From JANXDG01 sp964561135 (GTDB taxonomy: Bacteria > Elusimicrobiota > Endomicrobiia > DTEH01): a DNA stretch of 64,000 nt. Both the position numbers and the translations under genes were made by a program. The stretch spans positions 1 to 64,000 of the forward strand of contig CAZLOB010000022.1 of NCBI GenBank assembly GCA_964561135.1, in the 5' to 3' direction. Of this stretch, positions 16,659 through 26,312 are shown in pieces (positions within the stretch are counted from its first letter, which is position 1; the number at the start of each line of letters is the position of its first letter). The notes below the pieces were generated by a model, which worked only from the letters and a program-made list of their open reading frames with translations, made no database searches and had not been told where the DNA came from.

Positions 16659-17581
16659 ATAAAAACGGTATATTAAACATTTTGTTATTATTGATTATTA
16701 TTCTTATTGGAACTATTTTGTTTGCCATCAAATTAATAGATAATAACATTAGAACAACTAAAGATTTAAATTTTGTTTATAACTACAACTTGTATCTATT
16801 TAATTTAGAAAACAAAGAAATTGAAGAGTATATTGAAAAAGTAAGATACAAAATTATTAAAAACATAATACCACTTGTTGTTATTCGTTGTAAATACAAT
16901 CCTTATAAACACAATTTATATTTGTTAGCACAGATGATAGGGGCAAATATAGAATCAATCCGTAGTACAAATTATATAGAAGCTATTGGATTGTTATATC
17001 CTGGTAAAGAACTTTTGTTACATAATAAAAAAGGTATGCTTTATAAAATAAAGCAGGACGATGTTTCAGTAAAAACAATAGCAAAAAAGTTTTCAAAAAG
17101 TATAAAACAAATTTGTGAAATAAATGAAATCCCACCAACTTATGTGTTTAAAAAAGGTGAATATGTTTTTTTACCTGATACATATATAAAATTCAAAGAT
17201 TTTATGCTACCACTTTTTAACGCAAAGATTACTTCAAAGTTTGGTTGGCGGAAACATCCAATCTTCGGAATATTAAAGTATCACGAAGGAATTGACTTAA
17301 AACAAAAATATGGTGCGCCAGTAAGAGCAGCAGCTGATGGTAAAGTAATTTTTGCCGGCTGGGCAGAAGGATACGGGAAACTTGTTATACTAAAACATCA
17401 TAAAGATTATACAACTTATTACGGACATTTATCAAAAATACGTGTTAAAGTTGGTCAAAGTGTCTATAAAGGACAAATAATTGGTAATGTTGGGGCAACC
17501 GGTTGGACAACAGGTCCACACCTACATTTTGAGATAAGAAAAAATGGGATCCCTGTTGATCCTAAAAAAATATTGTTTTAA
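16655..17581 (+). CDS. membrane-anchored LysM / M23 peptidase
   Basis: 308 residues. A single membrane anchor spans about 4-27. A LysM-like module covers about 125-172 (KQDDVSVKTIAKKFS, ending YVFLPD). A LytM/M23 domain fills the C-terminus, with zinc ligands H and D in KYHEGIDLK and the catalytic HLHFEIRKNG near the end. Such proteins cut peptide cross-links in peptidoglycan, or act as LytM activators when ligands are lost; here both zinc motifs look intact. The ATG overlaps the ispH stop by four bases. Confidence 0.88.
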   Translation: MNKNGILNILLLLIIILIGTILFAIKLIDNNIRTTKDLNFVYNYNLYLFNLENKEIEEYIEKVRYKIIKNIIPLVVIRCKYNPYKHNLYLLAQMIGANIESIRSTNYIEAIGLLYPGKELLLHNKKGMLYKIKQDDVSVKTIAKKFSKSIKQICEINEIPPTYVFKKGEYVFLPDTYIKFKDFMLPLFNAKITSKFGWRKHPIFGILKYHEGIDLKQKYGAPVRAAADGKVIFAGWAEGYGKLVILKHHKDYTTYYGHLSKIRVKVGQSVYKGQIIGNVGATGWTTGPHLHFEIRKNGIPVDPKKILF

Positions 17582-17605
17582 TTATAACAATTTAGGAGGG
17601 AGATC

Positions 17606-17920
17606 ATGAAAAAAGGTATTCATCCACAATATGTAGAATGTACGGTAACATGTGCCTGTGGATACACTTTCAAAACAAGGTCTACAAAACCTGAGATAAA
17701 ACTTGAGATATGTGGCAATTGTCATCCATATTTTACTGGGAAACAAAAATATGTTGACACTGCTGGTAGAATTGAGAAGTTTATGAAAAAATATGGTGAA
17801 AAATTTGATATCACTCAAAGGAAAAAGAAAACAAAGAAAGAGAAAAAAATAGTTGAGAAAATAAAATCTACTACTGAAAAAATTTTAACAACAAAACCTA
17901 CTAAGAAAAAGAAAAAATAA
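17606..17920 (+). CDS. rpmE: ribosomal protein bL31 with lysine-rich tail
   Basis: 104 residues. The first 70 are a zinc-type (C+) bL31 with C16, C18, C36 and C39 (VTCACGYTFKTRSTKPE, ICGNCHPYFTGKQ, VDTAGRIEKF). After ITQR a tail of about 33 residues dominated by lysine follows; typical bL31 ends near residue 70. A strong TTAGGAGGGAGATC precedes the ATG. It sits directly before prfA, a gene order common in bacteria. Confidence 0.96.
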   Translation: MKKGIHPQYVECTVTCACGYTFKTRSTKPEIKLEICGNCHPYFTGKQKYVDTAGRIEKFMKKYGEKFDITQRKKKTKKEKKIVEKIKSTTEKILTTKPTKKKKK

Positions 17921-17923
17921 ACT

Positions 17924-19015
17924 ATGTTAGACAAAGAAATAATCAAAAATTGTGAACACTTAATTATAGAAAAAAAAGAGTTAGAACAAAAACTTGCTGA
18001 TCCTAATATTATTAACAACCAACAAGAATATCAAAATATTGTTGCTGAATACAACCGTGTCAACGAAATTGTTTCTGTATACTTACAAATTAAAGATTTG
18101 GAAAACAAAGTTGACGAACTTAAAAAAGAATTAAAAAGTTCTACTGATACAGAATATAGTATGTTAGTAGAAGAAGAGATTGAAAAGTTGAGTAAAGAAA
18201 CTGCTGAGTTAGAACAAAAATTGCTAGACCTTTTTCTACCCGAAGATCCTAACGAGAAAAAGAATGTGATACTTGAGATACGTGCAGGTACAGGCGGTGA
18301 AGAAGCAGCGTTGTTTGCATACGATTTGTTTAGGATGTACAGCAAATATTGTGCTAAAAAAGGCTGGAAAATAGAAGTTTTAGATATCAACCAGACGGAA
18401 CTTAAAGGAATAAAGGAAGTTATATGTTATATTTCTGGTAAAGATGTATACAAATATTTACAGTTTGAAAGTGGAGTACATAGGGTTCAACGTGTACCTA
18501 TAACAGAATCTTCCGGTAGAATCCACACTTCAGCTGCAACTGTTGCTGTTTTACCAGAAGCAGAAGATGTTGAGATAGAAATAAAACCTGACGATATTGA
18601 GATAGAAACATTTCGTGCTTCAGGTCATGGAGGACAACACTTACAAAAAACTGAATCTGCAGTAAGGATACGGCATAAACCAACAGGTATTGTTGTTCAA
18701 TGTCAAGACGAACGTTCACAATTAAAGAACCGTGAACGCGCATTAAAAATTTTAAAAGCAAGATTGTACGACTTAAAACTACAACAGCAACAACAAGAAA
18801 TTGCTAAGTTAAGAAAATCACAGGTAAAATCTGGAGACAGGTCTGAAAAAATACGGACATACAATTTTCCACAAAACCGTGTAACTGATCATAGAATAAA
18901 TTTAACTTTATATAATTTACAAGAAGTTCTAGATGGTGAGTTAGACGAGATTATTGACAATTTAATCAAAGTTAGGCTGAAAGAAAAAATTGCTGAGTTT
19001 CTTTATAACAAATGA
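17924..19015 (+). CDS. prfA: peptide chain release factor 1
   Basis: 363 residues. The stop-codon recognition tripeptide is PIT (192-194, in RVQRVPITESSGRIHTS), fitting the PxT pattern of RF1 for UAA and UAG. The catalytic GGQ is at 236-238 within RASGHGGQHLQKTESAVR. The segment around GGQ is almost the same, in protein and DNA, as in prfB of this window. prmC, whose product methylates this glutamine, overlaps the stop by four bases. Confidence 0.96.
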   Translation: MLDKEIIKNCEHLIIEKKELEQKLADPNIINNQQEYQNIVAEYNRVNEIVSVYLQIKDLENKVDELKKELKSSTDTEYSMLVEEEIEKLSKETAELEQKLLDLFLPEDPNEKKNVILEIRAGTGGEEAALFAYDLFRMYSKYCAKKGWKIEVLDINQTELKGIKEVICYISGKDVYKYLQFESGVHRVQRVPITESSGRIHTSAATVAVLPEAEDVEIEIKPDDIEIETFRASGHGGQHLQKTESAVRIRHKPTGIVVQCQDERSQLKNRERALKILKARLYDLKLQQQQQEIAKLRKSQVKSGDRSEKIRTYNFPQNRVTDHRINLTLYNLQEVLDGELDEIIDNLIKVRLKEKIAEFLYNK

Positions 19016-19857
19016 ACACGATAAACGAAATTTATATTGATATATACAACAAACTGAAAAACTTTACTTCAGCACGTATTGAAACAGAACTGATTATATC
19101 AAAAACTTTAAATTTAGATAAAATAAAAATTTATGTTTATCCTGAAAAAAAACTTAACGAAAAAGAACTTAAGTTGATTTATAAAAATCTTAACTTGAGG
19201 CTAAATCGTATACCACTTGAATATATATTTTGTGAAAAAGAATTTTTTGGTTTTAATTTTTATGTTGACAAAAACGTTTTGATACCACGGCAAGAAACAG
19301 AGTTTTTAGTAGAGGAAGCAATTAAGTTAATATCTTGTTACAAACTTAAAAAAATAGCTGACATTGGTACTGGTTGTGGTAATATCGCGATAAGTATCAT
19401 TAAAAACATACAAACAAAAATCAAAATATATGCTACAGATATTTCAAAAGAAGCGATAAATGTCGCAAAAAAGAATGCAACGATGCATAATGTTTTAAAC
19501 AAAATAGAGTTTGTTTTAACTGATAAACTAAAATATTTTTTAGATAATTCTATTATATTAGACATGATTGTTTCAAACCCGCCATATGTTACTGAAGAAG
19601 AGTATAAAAATCTTCAGCCAGAGATATATTATGAACCAAAAATTGCGTTAGTTTCGCCGACAGGGTTAGAATTTTATTCATATTTTGCCAAACATAGTAA
19701 AAAAGTTTTAAAAGAAAATGGATTTTTAGTACTTGAATTGAACCCGAATTTATACAAAGAAATTTGCAACATATTTAAAGAAAATAAATTTTGTATTTAT
19801 AAAACTATTTATGATTACCAAAATCTACCACGTGTTATTGTAGTAAAAAACAATTAG
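19012..19857 (+). CDS. prmC: release factor glutamine methyltransferase
   Basis: 281 residues. A small helical N-terminal domain precedes the SAM-binding motif ADIGTGCGNIAISI (about 117-130), and the catalytic NPPY is in VSNPPYVTEEEY. It N5-methylates the GGQ glutamine of RF1 and RF2. VLIPRQETEFLVEEAI matches the conserved lead-in of the family. It follows prfA directly, the commonest genomic context for prmC. Confidence 0.95.
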   Translation: MNTINEIYIDIYNKLKNFTSARIETELIISKTLNLDKIKIYVYPEKKLNEKELKLIYKNLNLRLNRIPLEYIFCEKEFFGFNFYVDKNVLIPRQETEFLVEEAIKLISCYKLKKIADIGTGCGNIAISIIKNIQTKIKIYATDISKEAINVAKKNATMHNVLNKIEFVLTDKLKYFLDNSIILDMIVSNPPYVTEEEYKNLQPEIYYEPKIALVSPTGLEFYSYFAKHSKKVLKENGFLVLELNPNLYKEICNIFKENKFCIYKTIYDYQNLPRVIVVKNN

Positions 19858-19861
19858 TTTT

Positions 19862-21145
19862 ATGGAAAAATATATAATTGAAGGTGGATACAGGTTACAA
19901 GGAAAAATAACTATCTCTGGTTCAAAAAATGCTTCATTACCTATCCTTATTGCTACATTATTAACAGATAACAAAGTTGTCCTTCATAATATACCAAAGT
20001 TGAAGGATGTTGAGACAACAATTTCAATAATAGAATTTTTAGGGAAAAAAGTTATTTGGCAAAACAATTCCACATTAGTTGTTACACAAAACAAATCGCC
20101 AATAAAAGAAAAAGATTTTGTTGTAGCACCATATGAACTAATAAAAAAAATGAGGGCAAGTTTTCTTGTCTCAGGTGCGTTATTAGCAAATTATGAGAAA
20201 GTTAAGACAGCTTTACCAGGCGGATGTGCAATAGGTGTCCGCCCTGTTGATATTCATATTAAAGCTTTTGAAGATTTAGGTATTGAACATTATATAGATT
20301 CTGGATATGAAGTTTTTATAAAGAAAAAAAACATACCTAAAAAAAGAGTGATAAAATTTCGTTATCCATCAGTTGGTGCTACAGAAAATGTTTTAATGTT
20401 TTTATCAAAAGTACCAAAACAAGTTACAATAGTAAACGCTGCGTGCGAACCTGAAATTGTAGACTTAGCAAACTTTTTAAAAAAATTAGGTGTAGAAATT
20501 GAAGGTGCAGGAACACATGTTATAAAAGTTGTTGGTTGTAAAAAATTCATCTCAGGTGATATTGAACATACTGTAATACCTGACAGGATTGAAGCAGGAA
20601 CATTTATTATAGCAGCAGCAATAACAAAAGGTGAAATAGAACTTTATAACATTCAACCTCAACATCTTACTTTTGTAATAAATAAATTGCGCAAGTGCGG
20701 ATTAACAATTGAATTAGAAGATAACAAAATATATGTAGTATGGAAAAAAAACTTAAAGCCACAAAATATCATAACACGCCCTTACCCATATTTTCCAACA
20801 GACCTACAAGCACAATATATGGCACTTATGTGTACATTAAAAGGAAGTTGTATAATAAAAGAAACTATTTTTGAGAATAGGTTTCTGCATGTTGGTGAAC
20901 TTCTTCGTATGGGTGCAAACATCGTTGTTGAAGACCGAAAAGCAATAATTTATGGTGTTGAAAAACTTAAAGGTGCGGAGGTAATGGTTTCTGATTTAAG
21001 GGCAGGTGCTGGATTGGTATTAGCAGCGCTTGCAGCCGAAGGTATCTCAAAAATATCTCATATTTACCACCTTGATCGCGGATATGAAAAATTAGAAGAA
21101 AAAATTTCATCTTTAGGAGGAAAAATAAAACGTATTGATGAATAA
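19862..21145 (+). CDS. murA: UDP-N-acetylglucosamine 1-carboxyvinyltransferase
   Basis: 427 residues. The N-terminal ISGSKNASLPIL and the active-site loop with C122 (LPGGCAIGVRP, the fosfomycin-reactive cysteine) are clear. GATENVLMF, IPDRIEAGTFIIAAA, TRPYPYFPTDLQAQ and the C-terminal DLRAGAGLVLAALAA also match. It carries out the first committed step of peptidoglycan precursor synthesis. The 3' end overlaps hisD by eight bases. Confidence 0.96.
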   Translation: MEKYIIEGGYRLQGKITISGSKNASLPILIATLLTDNKVVLHNIPKLKDVETTISIIEFLGKKVIWQNNSTLVVTQNKSPIKEKDFVVAPYELIKKMRASFLVSGALLANYEKVKTALPGGCAIGVRPVDIHIKAFEDLGIEHYIDSGYEVFIKKKNIPKKRVIKFRYPSVGATENVLMFLSKVPKQVTIVNAACEPEIVDLANFLKKLGVEIEGAGTHVIKVVGCKKFISGDIEHTVIPDRIEAGTFIIAAAITKGEIELYNIQPQHLTFVINKLRKCGLTIELEDNKIYVVWKKNLKPQNIITRPYPYFPTDLQAQYMALMCTLKGSCIIKETIFENRFLHVGELLRMGANIVVEDRKAIIYGVEKLKGAEVMVSDLRAGAGLVLAALAAEGISKISHIYHLDRGYEKLEEKISSLGGKIKRIDE

Positions 21146-22328
21146 CCAAGATATATCTTTAAAAGTAAAAAAAATAATAGAAGATGTTAAAAAATATGGT
21201 GACACTGCAATTTTAAAATACACACGATTGTTTGATGGTATCAAAAATTTTTCATTAAAAGATATAAAAGTAGAAATCAAAAATTTGCCAAAAATAGACG
21301 ATGTATTGTTTAAACGTTCAATAACTTTTGCAATCAATAATGTTAAAAAGTTTCATCAAGCTGAATTAAGAAATATAAAAAAGTTTTGGTTAACAAAATA
21401 TAACAACATTGTTGCTGGCCAAAAATTGTTGCCAGTGGAATCTGTTGGTATTTATATACCTGGTGGAAGATATGGGTATAATTATGTTTCAACATTAATT
21501 ATGACAGTGATACCGGCACAAGTTGCAAATGTTAAAAAAATTGTTGTTGTAACACCACCTAAAAATGTCACAAATTATTTTTTATACACTGCTTATTTGT
21601 TAAAAATAAAAGAAATTTACAAAATTGGTGGAGCACAAGCTATCGCTGCGTTAGCGTTCGGTACAGAAACTATACCAAAAGTTGATTTAATAATAGGTCC
21701 TGGTAATATTTGGGTAAGCGAAGCAAAAAGACAACTTGTAGGTTTTGTTGGTATAGATCTTATTGCTGGACCTTCAGAAGTTGTTGTTGTAGCAGATAAT
21801 TCTTATCCTGTAGAACCAATTGCTTATGAATTACTTGCTCAAGCTGAACATGACAAAAATGCAAAAAGTTATTTATTAGCATTTGACCAATCTATAATTG
21901 AGAAAGTTAAAAATTATGTTTTATCAAATGCGAAAGAATTAATTTCACAAATACAATTTAAATATGTTAAAGATATCAACTCTGTAGTAAGTATAATCAA
22001 TCAAATTGCGCCTGAACATTTGACTTTGTTCACAAAAAAACAAAATTTTATTTTACCAAAGATAAAAAATGTTGGGGCAATATTTTTTGGCAATAATCCT
22101 TCAGCAGTTTTCGGCGATTATATTGCAGGACCTTCACATGTCCTACCAACAGATACTACAGCAAGATTTTCTTCTGGTTTGTCAGTATTGACTTTTTTAA
22201 AAAAAATTAGTTTAATTAATTTTTCTGTTAACACAACAAAAATGTTGTCAAAATATACTTCTAAACTTGCAGAAATTGAGGGGATGTATTGGCATAAAAA
22301 AAGAGTAGATTATGGCAAGGAAAGTTAA
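21138..22328 (+). CDS. hisD: histidinol dehydrogenase
   Basis: 396 residues, a little shorter than the usual ~430. Motifs include SVGIYIPGGRYGYNYVS, VTPPKN, YKIGGAQAIAALAFGTE, IIGPGNIWVSEAKRQL, IAGPSEVVVVAD, LAQAEHDKNAKSYLL and the catalytic QIAPEHLTL, then GPSHVLPTDTTARFSSGL. It oxidises histidinol to histidine in two steps. The ATG at 21138 is inside the murA stop region; an upstream TTG at 21135 is unlikely. hisB overlaps its end by 17 bases. Confidence 0.95.
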   Translation: MNNQDISLKVKKIIEDVKKYGDTAILKYTRLFDGIKNFSLKDIKVEIKNLPKIDDVLFKRSITFAINNVKKFHQAELRNIKKFWLTKYNNIVAGQKLLPVESVGIYIPGGRYGYNYVSTLIMTVIPAQVANVKKIVVVTPPKNVTNYFLYTAYLLKIKEIYKIGGAQAIAALAFGTETIPKVDLIIGPGNIWVSEAKRQLVGFVGIDLIAGPSEVVVVADNSYPVEPIAYELLAQAEHDKNAKSYLLAFDQSIIEKVKNYVLSNAKELISQIQFKYVKDINSVVSIINQIAPEHLTLFTKKQNFILPKIKNVGAIFFGNNPSAVFGDYIAGPSHVLPTDTTARFSSGLSVLTFLKKISLINFSVNTTKMLSKYTSKLAEIEGMYWHKKRVDYGKES

Positions 22329-22899
22329 ATTACAAAGAGTAACAAAAGAAACAAAAGTTAAATTAGAACTTAATTTAGATGGTAAAGGAAAATATAAAAT
22401 TTATACTTCCATACCTTTTTTAGACCATATGTTGGAACAATTTAGTTTACACAGCGGGTTTGACCTATATCTTGTAGCATCTGGCGATATTTATATTGAT
22501 GACCATCATCTTGTTGAGGATATAGGTATTGTATTAGGTCAGGCTTTTTTAAAAGCATTAAAAGATAAAAAAGGTATTCTACGATATGGACAAATTTTAT
22601 CTCCGATGGACGAATCTTTATCTTACATTGTTGTTGACATTTCAGGCAGACCATATCTAGATTATAAAGTAAAGTTTTTACCTGAATATAAAAAATCGTC
22701 TTTTGATTACAGGTTAATAAAAGAGTTTTTTAAATCTTTTGTTAACGAAGCAAAGATTACATTACATATAAAACTTCTTCAAGGAAAAGATAATCACCAT
22801 ATATGTGAATCAATTTTCAAAGGTGTAGCACGTGTATTGAAAAATGCTGTACAATTAAGTAAAAATAAAAATTTGTTATCTACAAAAGGAATTATATAA
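22312..22899 (+). CDS. hisB: imidazoleglycerol-phosphate dehydratase
   Basis: 195 residues, the monofunctional form. Metal-binding repeats are IPFLDHMLEQFSLHSGFDL, DDHHLVEDIGIVLG, and in the second half DNHHICESIFKGVARVL. It makes imidazole acetol phosphate for histidine synthesis. Other his genes (hisG, hisA, hisF, hisH, hisIE) are not in this window. Confidence 0.95.
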   Translation: MARKVKLQRVTKETKVKLELNLDGKGKYKIYTSIPFLDHMLEQFSLHSGFDLYLVASGDIYIDDHHLVEDIGIVLGQAFLKALKDKKGILRYGQILSPMDESLSYIVVDISGRPYLDYKVKFLPEYKKSSFDYRLIKEFFKSFVNEAKITLHIKLLQGKDNHHICESIFKGVARVLKNAVQLSKNKNLLSTKGII

Positions 22900-22902
22900 T
22901 TA

Positions 22903-24486
22903 ATGAAGAAAAAAATAGAAATTTTTGATACAACATTACGCGATGGTGCACAAACACCGTCAGTAAGTTTTTCTGTCTCAGACAAAATTAAAATAGCAAA
23001 ACTTTTAGATGAACTCGGTGTTGACTATATAGAAGGGGGTTGGCCTGGAAGTAACCCTAAAGATATAGAATTTTTTAAACAAGCAAAAAATTTAAAACTT
23101 AAAACTGCAAAAATTGTTGCTTTTGGTTCTACAAGAAGAAAAAATATAAAACCATATGAAGATCAAAACCTTGCTGCAATAATTTCTTCAGGTGTATCCA
23201 TTGCATGTATTTTTGGTAAAACATGGCGATTACATGTAGAAAAAGCTTTAGAAACAACATTGCAAGAAAATCTTAAAATGATTTATGATTCTATAAAATT
23301 TCTAAAAGAACACAAACTTAAAGTAATATATGACGCAGAACATTTTTTTGACGGTTATAAATCAGACAGAAATTATGCGTTAAAATGTTTGTTGACAGCA
23401 TATCAAGCAGGGGCTGATTGTCTTGTGTTAGCAGACACAAACGGTGGTTCTCTTCCAACAGAAGTGAAACAAATTGTATCTGAGGTTATAAATTTTTTGA
23501 AAACTAAAAATATAAAAGTAAAACTTGGAATACATGCACATAACGATTCTGACTGTGCTGTAGCGAATACTATTGTAGCTGTTGAAAGTGGTTGTGAACA
23601 TGTTCAAGGGACAATAAATGGTTTAGGTGAACGTTGTGGTAATGCAAACCTTTGTTCAGTGATTCCTGCGTTAATGCTTAAACTTAACTACGATGTTATA
23701 CCTAAAGAAAATCTTAAAAAACTTACTGAAATATCGTTAGAAATTTACGAAATTGCTAATCTTATACCTAATGATAGACAACCATATGTTGGTAGGTCAG
23801 CTTTTGCTCATAAAGGAGGTGTTCATGCGTCAGCTGTTGCAAAAGATGTTCGTTCGTATGAACATATAAATCCTGAACTTGTAGGTAATAAACGAAAAAT
23901 TTTAATCTCAGAACTTGCTGGTAAGTCAAGTTTGTTATTCTACAAAAAATTTTTAGATTTAGAGATAACCGAAGAAGAAATTGCTAAGATTATAAAAGTT
24001 GTTAAACAAAAAGAGTATGATGGATATTCATATGAAAATGCTGAAGGATCATTTTTAATTTTAACTGCGAAAGTTCTTAACAGATACAAAGATTTCTTTA
24101 AAGTAAAAGGATTTAGAGTTATCATAGAATACAAAGAAGAAAAAAATGAAATTGTAACAGAAGCAACATTAAAACTTGAAATTGATGGTAACCAAGAACA
24201 TGTTGTAGCTGAAGGTGATGGTCCAGTAAACGCGTTGGATAACGCTTTAAGAAAAGCGTTAATAAAATATTATCCATCATTAAAAGAAGTAAAACTTACT
24301 GATTTTAAAGTACGTGTGGTAAATCCTCAAGCAGGTACTGCTGCAAAAGTACGTGTTAGTATTGAATCAATGGCAAAAAATGAATTGTGGTCAACAGTTG
24401 GTGTTTCAGAAAATATTATAGAAGCTTCATGGGAAGCGTTGCGTGATGCTGTAGAATATTATCTGTTTAAAAAATCTAAACAATGA
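22903..24486 (+). CDS. cimA: (R)-citramalate synthase
   Basis: 527 residues of the isopropylmalate/homocitrate synthase superfamily. The start EIFDTTLRDGAQTPSVSFSV, the CimA-type VDYIEGGWPGSNPKD (isopropylmalate synthases have IEAGFP), metal-binding HAHNDSDCAVANT, and a C-terminal LeuA_dimer regulatory domain (from about 385) support CimA over LeuA. It condenses pyruvate and acetyl-CoA to citramalate, the entry of the threonine-independent isoleucine pathway, and is usually inhibited by isoleucine. ilvD and ilvB downstream serve the same pathway. Confidence 0.92.
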   Translation: MKKKIEIFDTTLRDGAQTPSVSFSVSDKIKIAKLLDELGVDYIEGGWPGSNPKDIEFFKQAKNLKLKTAKIVAFGSTRRKNIKPYEDQNLAAIISSGVSIACIFGKTWRLHVEKALETTLQENLKMIYDSIKFLKEHKLKVIYDAEHFFDGYKSDRNYALKCLLTAYQAGADCLVLADTNGGSLPTEVKQIVSEVINFLKTKNIKVKLGIHAHNDSDCAVANTIVAVESGCEHVQGTINGLGERCGNANLCSVIPALMLKLNYDVIPKENLKKLTEISLEIYEIANLIPNDRQPYVGRSAFAHKGGVHASAVAKDVRSYEHINPELVGNKRKILISELAGKSSLLFYKKFLDLEITEEEIAKIIKVVKQKEYDGYSYENAEGSFLILTAKVLNRYKDFFKVKGFRVIIEYKEEKNEIVTEATLKLEIDGNQEHVVAEGDGPVNALDNALRKALIKYYPSLKEVKLTDFKVRVVNPQAGTAAKVRVSIESMAKNELWSTVGVSENIIEASWEALRDAVEYYLFKKSKQ

Positions 24487-24587
24487 AATTTCATTTTCAA
24501 CTTTAACTTATAAATTTTTGCGTGTTAATTCTAAGAGCGATTTTTATATTATTTTCATTAAAATTTTCATAAAGAGGGGAACTAAAT

Positions 24588-26312
24588 ATGAAAAGGGGGA
24601 GAAAAAAGAAAGTTTTACCACTAAAACCTATTGAGTTAATAAGTAACCAAATAAAAAAATCTCCAACCAGAGCGCCACACAGGGCACTTTTATATGCCAC
24701 AGGTATTTCTTCATCAGATTTATCCAAACCTTTTATTGGCATAGCGTCAGCATATAGCGATATTGTACCAGGTCATATACACCTTCGTGAGCTTGAACGA
24801 TGGATTGAACGAGGTGTTGCAGAAGCAGGTGGTGTACCATTTGTCTTCGGTATACCAGGCATATGTGATGGTATTGCGATGGGTCATAGTGGTATGCATT
24901 ATTCATTACCTTCAAGAGAACTTATTGCTGATTCTATTGAATCTATGGTAAAAGCACATTGCTTTGATGGTATTGTGTTGTTAACCAACTGTGACAAAAT
25001 TACGCCTGGGATGATTATGGGTGCAGTAAGAGTAAACGTTAACATACCAATGATAGTTGTGACAGGCGGTCCGATGCTTGCTGGATATTATAAAGGTAAA
25101 AGAAGATCGTTAGTAAGAGACACTTTTGAAGCTGTAGGCCTTTATGAAGCAGGCAAAATTTCGTTAGAAGAACTATACCAGCTTGAATGTGCAGCATGTC
25201 CAACAGCAGGTTCCTGCCAAGGACTTTATACTGCGAACACAATGGCATGTTTGTCTGAAGCAATGGGTTTATCATTACCATATTGTGCGACAACACCAGC
25301 TGTCTCTGCAGAGAAAAAACGTATTGCTTATGAATCAGGTAAACGTATTGTACAAATGGTTTATGAAAACTTAACTCCGTTAAAAATTTTGTCTTATAAC
25401 TCAATTTATAACGCAATTGTAGTTGATGCTGCACTCGGTGGTTCAACAAATACTATATTACATCTAAAAGCTATCGCATATGAAGCAGGGATTAGATTTG
25501 ATTTAAAACTTTTTGACGATGTTTCAAAAATTGTACCAAATATAGTAAGATTAGAACCCGCTGGTGATTATTATATGGAAGATCTACATAAAGCTGGCGG
25601 AATACCAGCGGTACTAAACGTTTTACAAAAGTATCTCAAAAGTGCACTCACTGTTACAGGAAAAAATATTCTTGAGATTGCAAGTTTAGGAAAAGTTGAA
25701 GATGAAGAAATTATACGGTATAAAAACCCTTATTCTACTGAAGGTGGTTTAGCTATATTGTATGGCAACCTTGCACCAGAAGGTGCTGTAGTTAAACAAT
25801 CAGCTGTTTTACCAAATATGAGGAAATTTGTTGGTCCTGCAGTAGTGTTTGATTCTGAACAATCTGCTATGAACGCTATTTTGAACAAAAAAATTAAAAA
25901 AGGTGATGTTATAGTGATACGTTATGAAGGTCCTAAAGGTGGGCCAGGAATGAGGGAGATGTTAGGTCCTACAAGTGTTATTCAAGGAATGGGATTAGCT
26001 GATAAAGTAGCTTTAATCACTGATGGTAGGTTCTCAGGTGGCACTCGGGGGCCGTGTATCGGCCATGTTTCACCTGAAGCTGCTGCTGGTGGACCTATTG
26101 GTGTGATCCAAAATGGTGATATAATCGAAATTGATATTCCAAACAGAAAACTTAATGTTCGTCTTACTGATACAGAACTTAACTCAAGGTTAGCAAAGTT
26201 TCAAGGTGAGCTTGAAACAAGAGAAAAAAAGTTTAAAACAGGTTGGCTTGCAAGATATGTTGAATTTGTTACTTCTGCATCTGAAGGTGCTGTGTTAAAA
26301 CCTAGAAAATGA
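24588..26312 (+). CDS. ilvD: dihydroxy-acid dehydratase
   Basis: 574 residues. Cluster cysteines lie in TNCDKITPG and in CAACPTAGSCQGLYTANTM. Other motifs are RAPHRALLYATG, PGHIHLRELERW, DAALGGSTNTILHL, YEGPKGGPGMREM, LITDGRFSGGTRGPCIGH and VSPEAAAGGPIG. It dehydrates the dihydroxy acids of the isoleucine and valine pathways through an oxygen-sensitive Fe-S cluster. A GAGGGG site precedes the ATG. About 100 bases separate it from cimA, so it may have its own promoter. The N-terminus has a short basic extension. Confidence 0.96.
   Translation: MKRGRKKKVLPLKPIELISNQIKKSPTRAPHRALLYATGISSSDLSKPFIGIASAYSDIVPGHIHLRELERWIERGVAEAGGVPFVFGIPGICDGIAMGHSGMHYSLPSRELIADSIESMVKAHCFDGIVLLTNCDKITPGMIMGAVRVNVNIPMIVVTGGPMLAGYYKGKRRSLVRDTFEAVGLYEAGKISLEELYQLECAACPTAGSCQGLYTANTMACLSEAMGLSLPYCATTPAVSAEKKRIAYESGKRIVQMVYENLTPLKILSYNSIYNAIVVDAALGGSTNTILHLKAIAYEAGIRFDLKLFDDVSKIVPNIVRLEPAGDYYMEDLHKAGGIPAVLNVLQKYLKSALTVTGKNILEIASLGKVEDEEIIRYKNPYSTEGGLAILYGNLAPEGAVVKQSAVLPNMRKFVGPAVVFDSEQSAMNAILNKKIKKGDVIVIRYEGPKGGPGMREMLGPTSVIQGMGLADKVALITDGRFSGGTRGPCIGHVSPEAAAGGPIGVIQNGDIIEIDIPNRKLNVRLTDTELNSRLAKFQGELETREKKFKTGWLARYVEFVTSASEGAVLKPRK

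Noticed and set aside
24482..24495. AATGAAATTTCATT, a perfect 14-base palindrome at the cimA stop
   Set aside because: It has no loop and is entirely AT-rich apart from two pairs, so it is not a credible terminator; chance is likely in AT-rich DNA.
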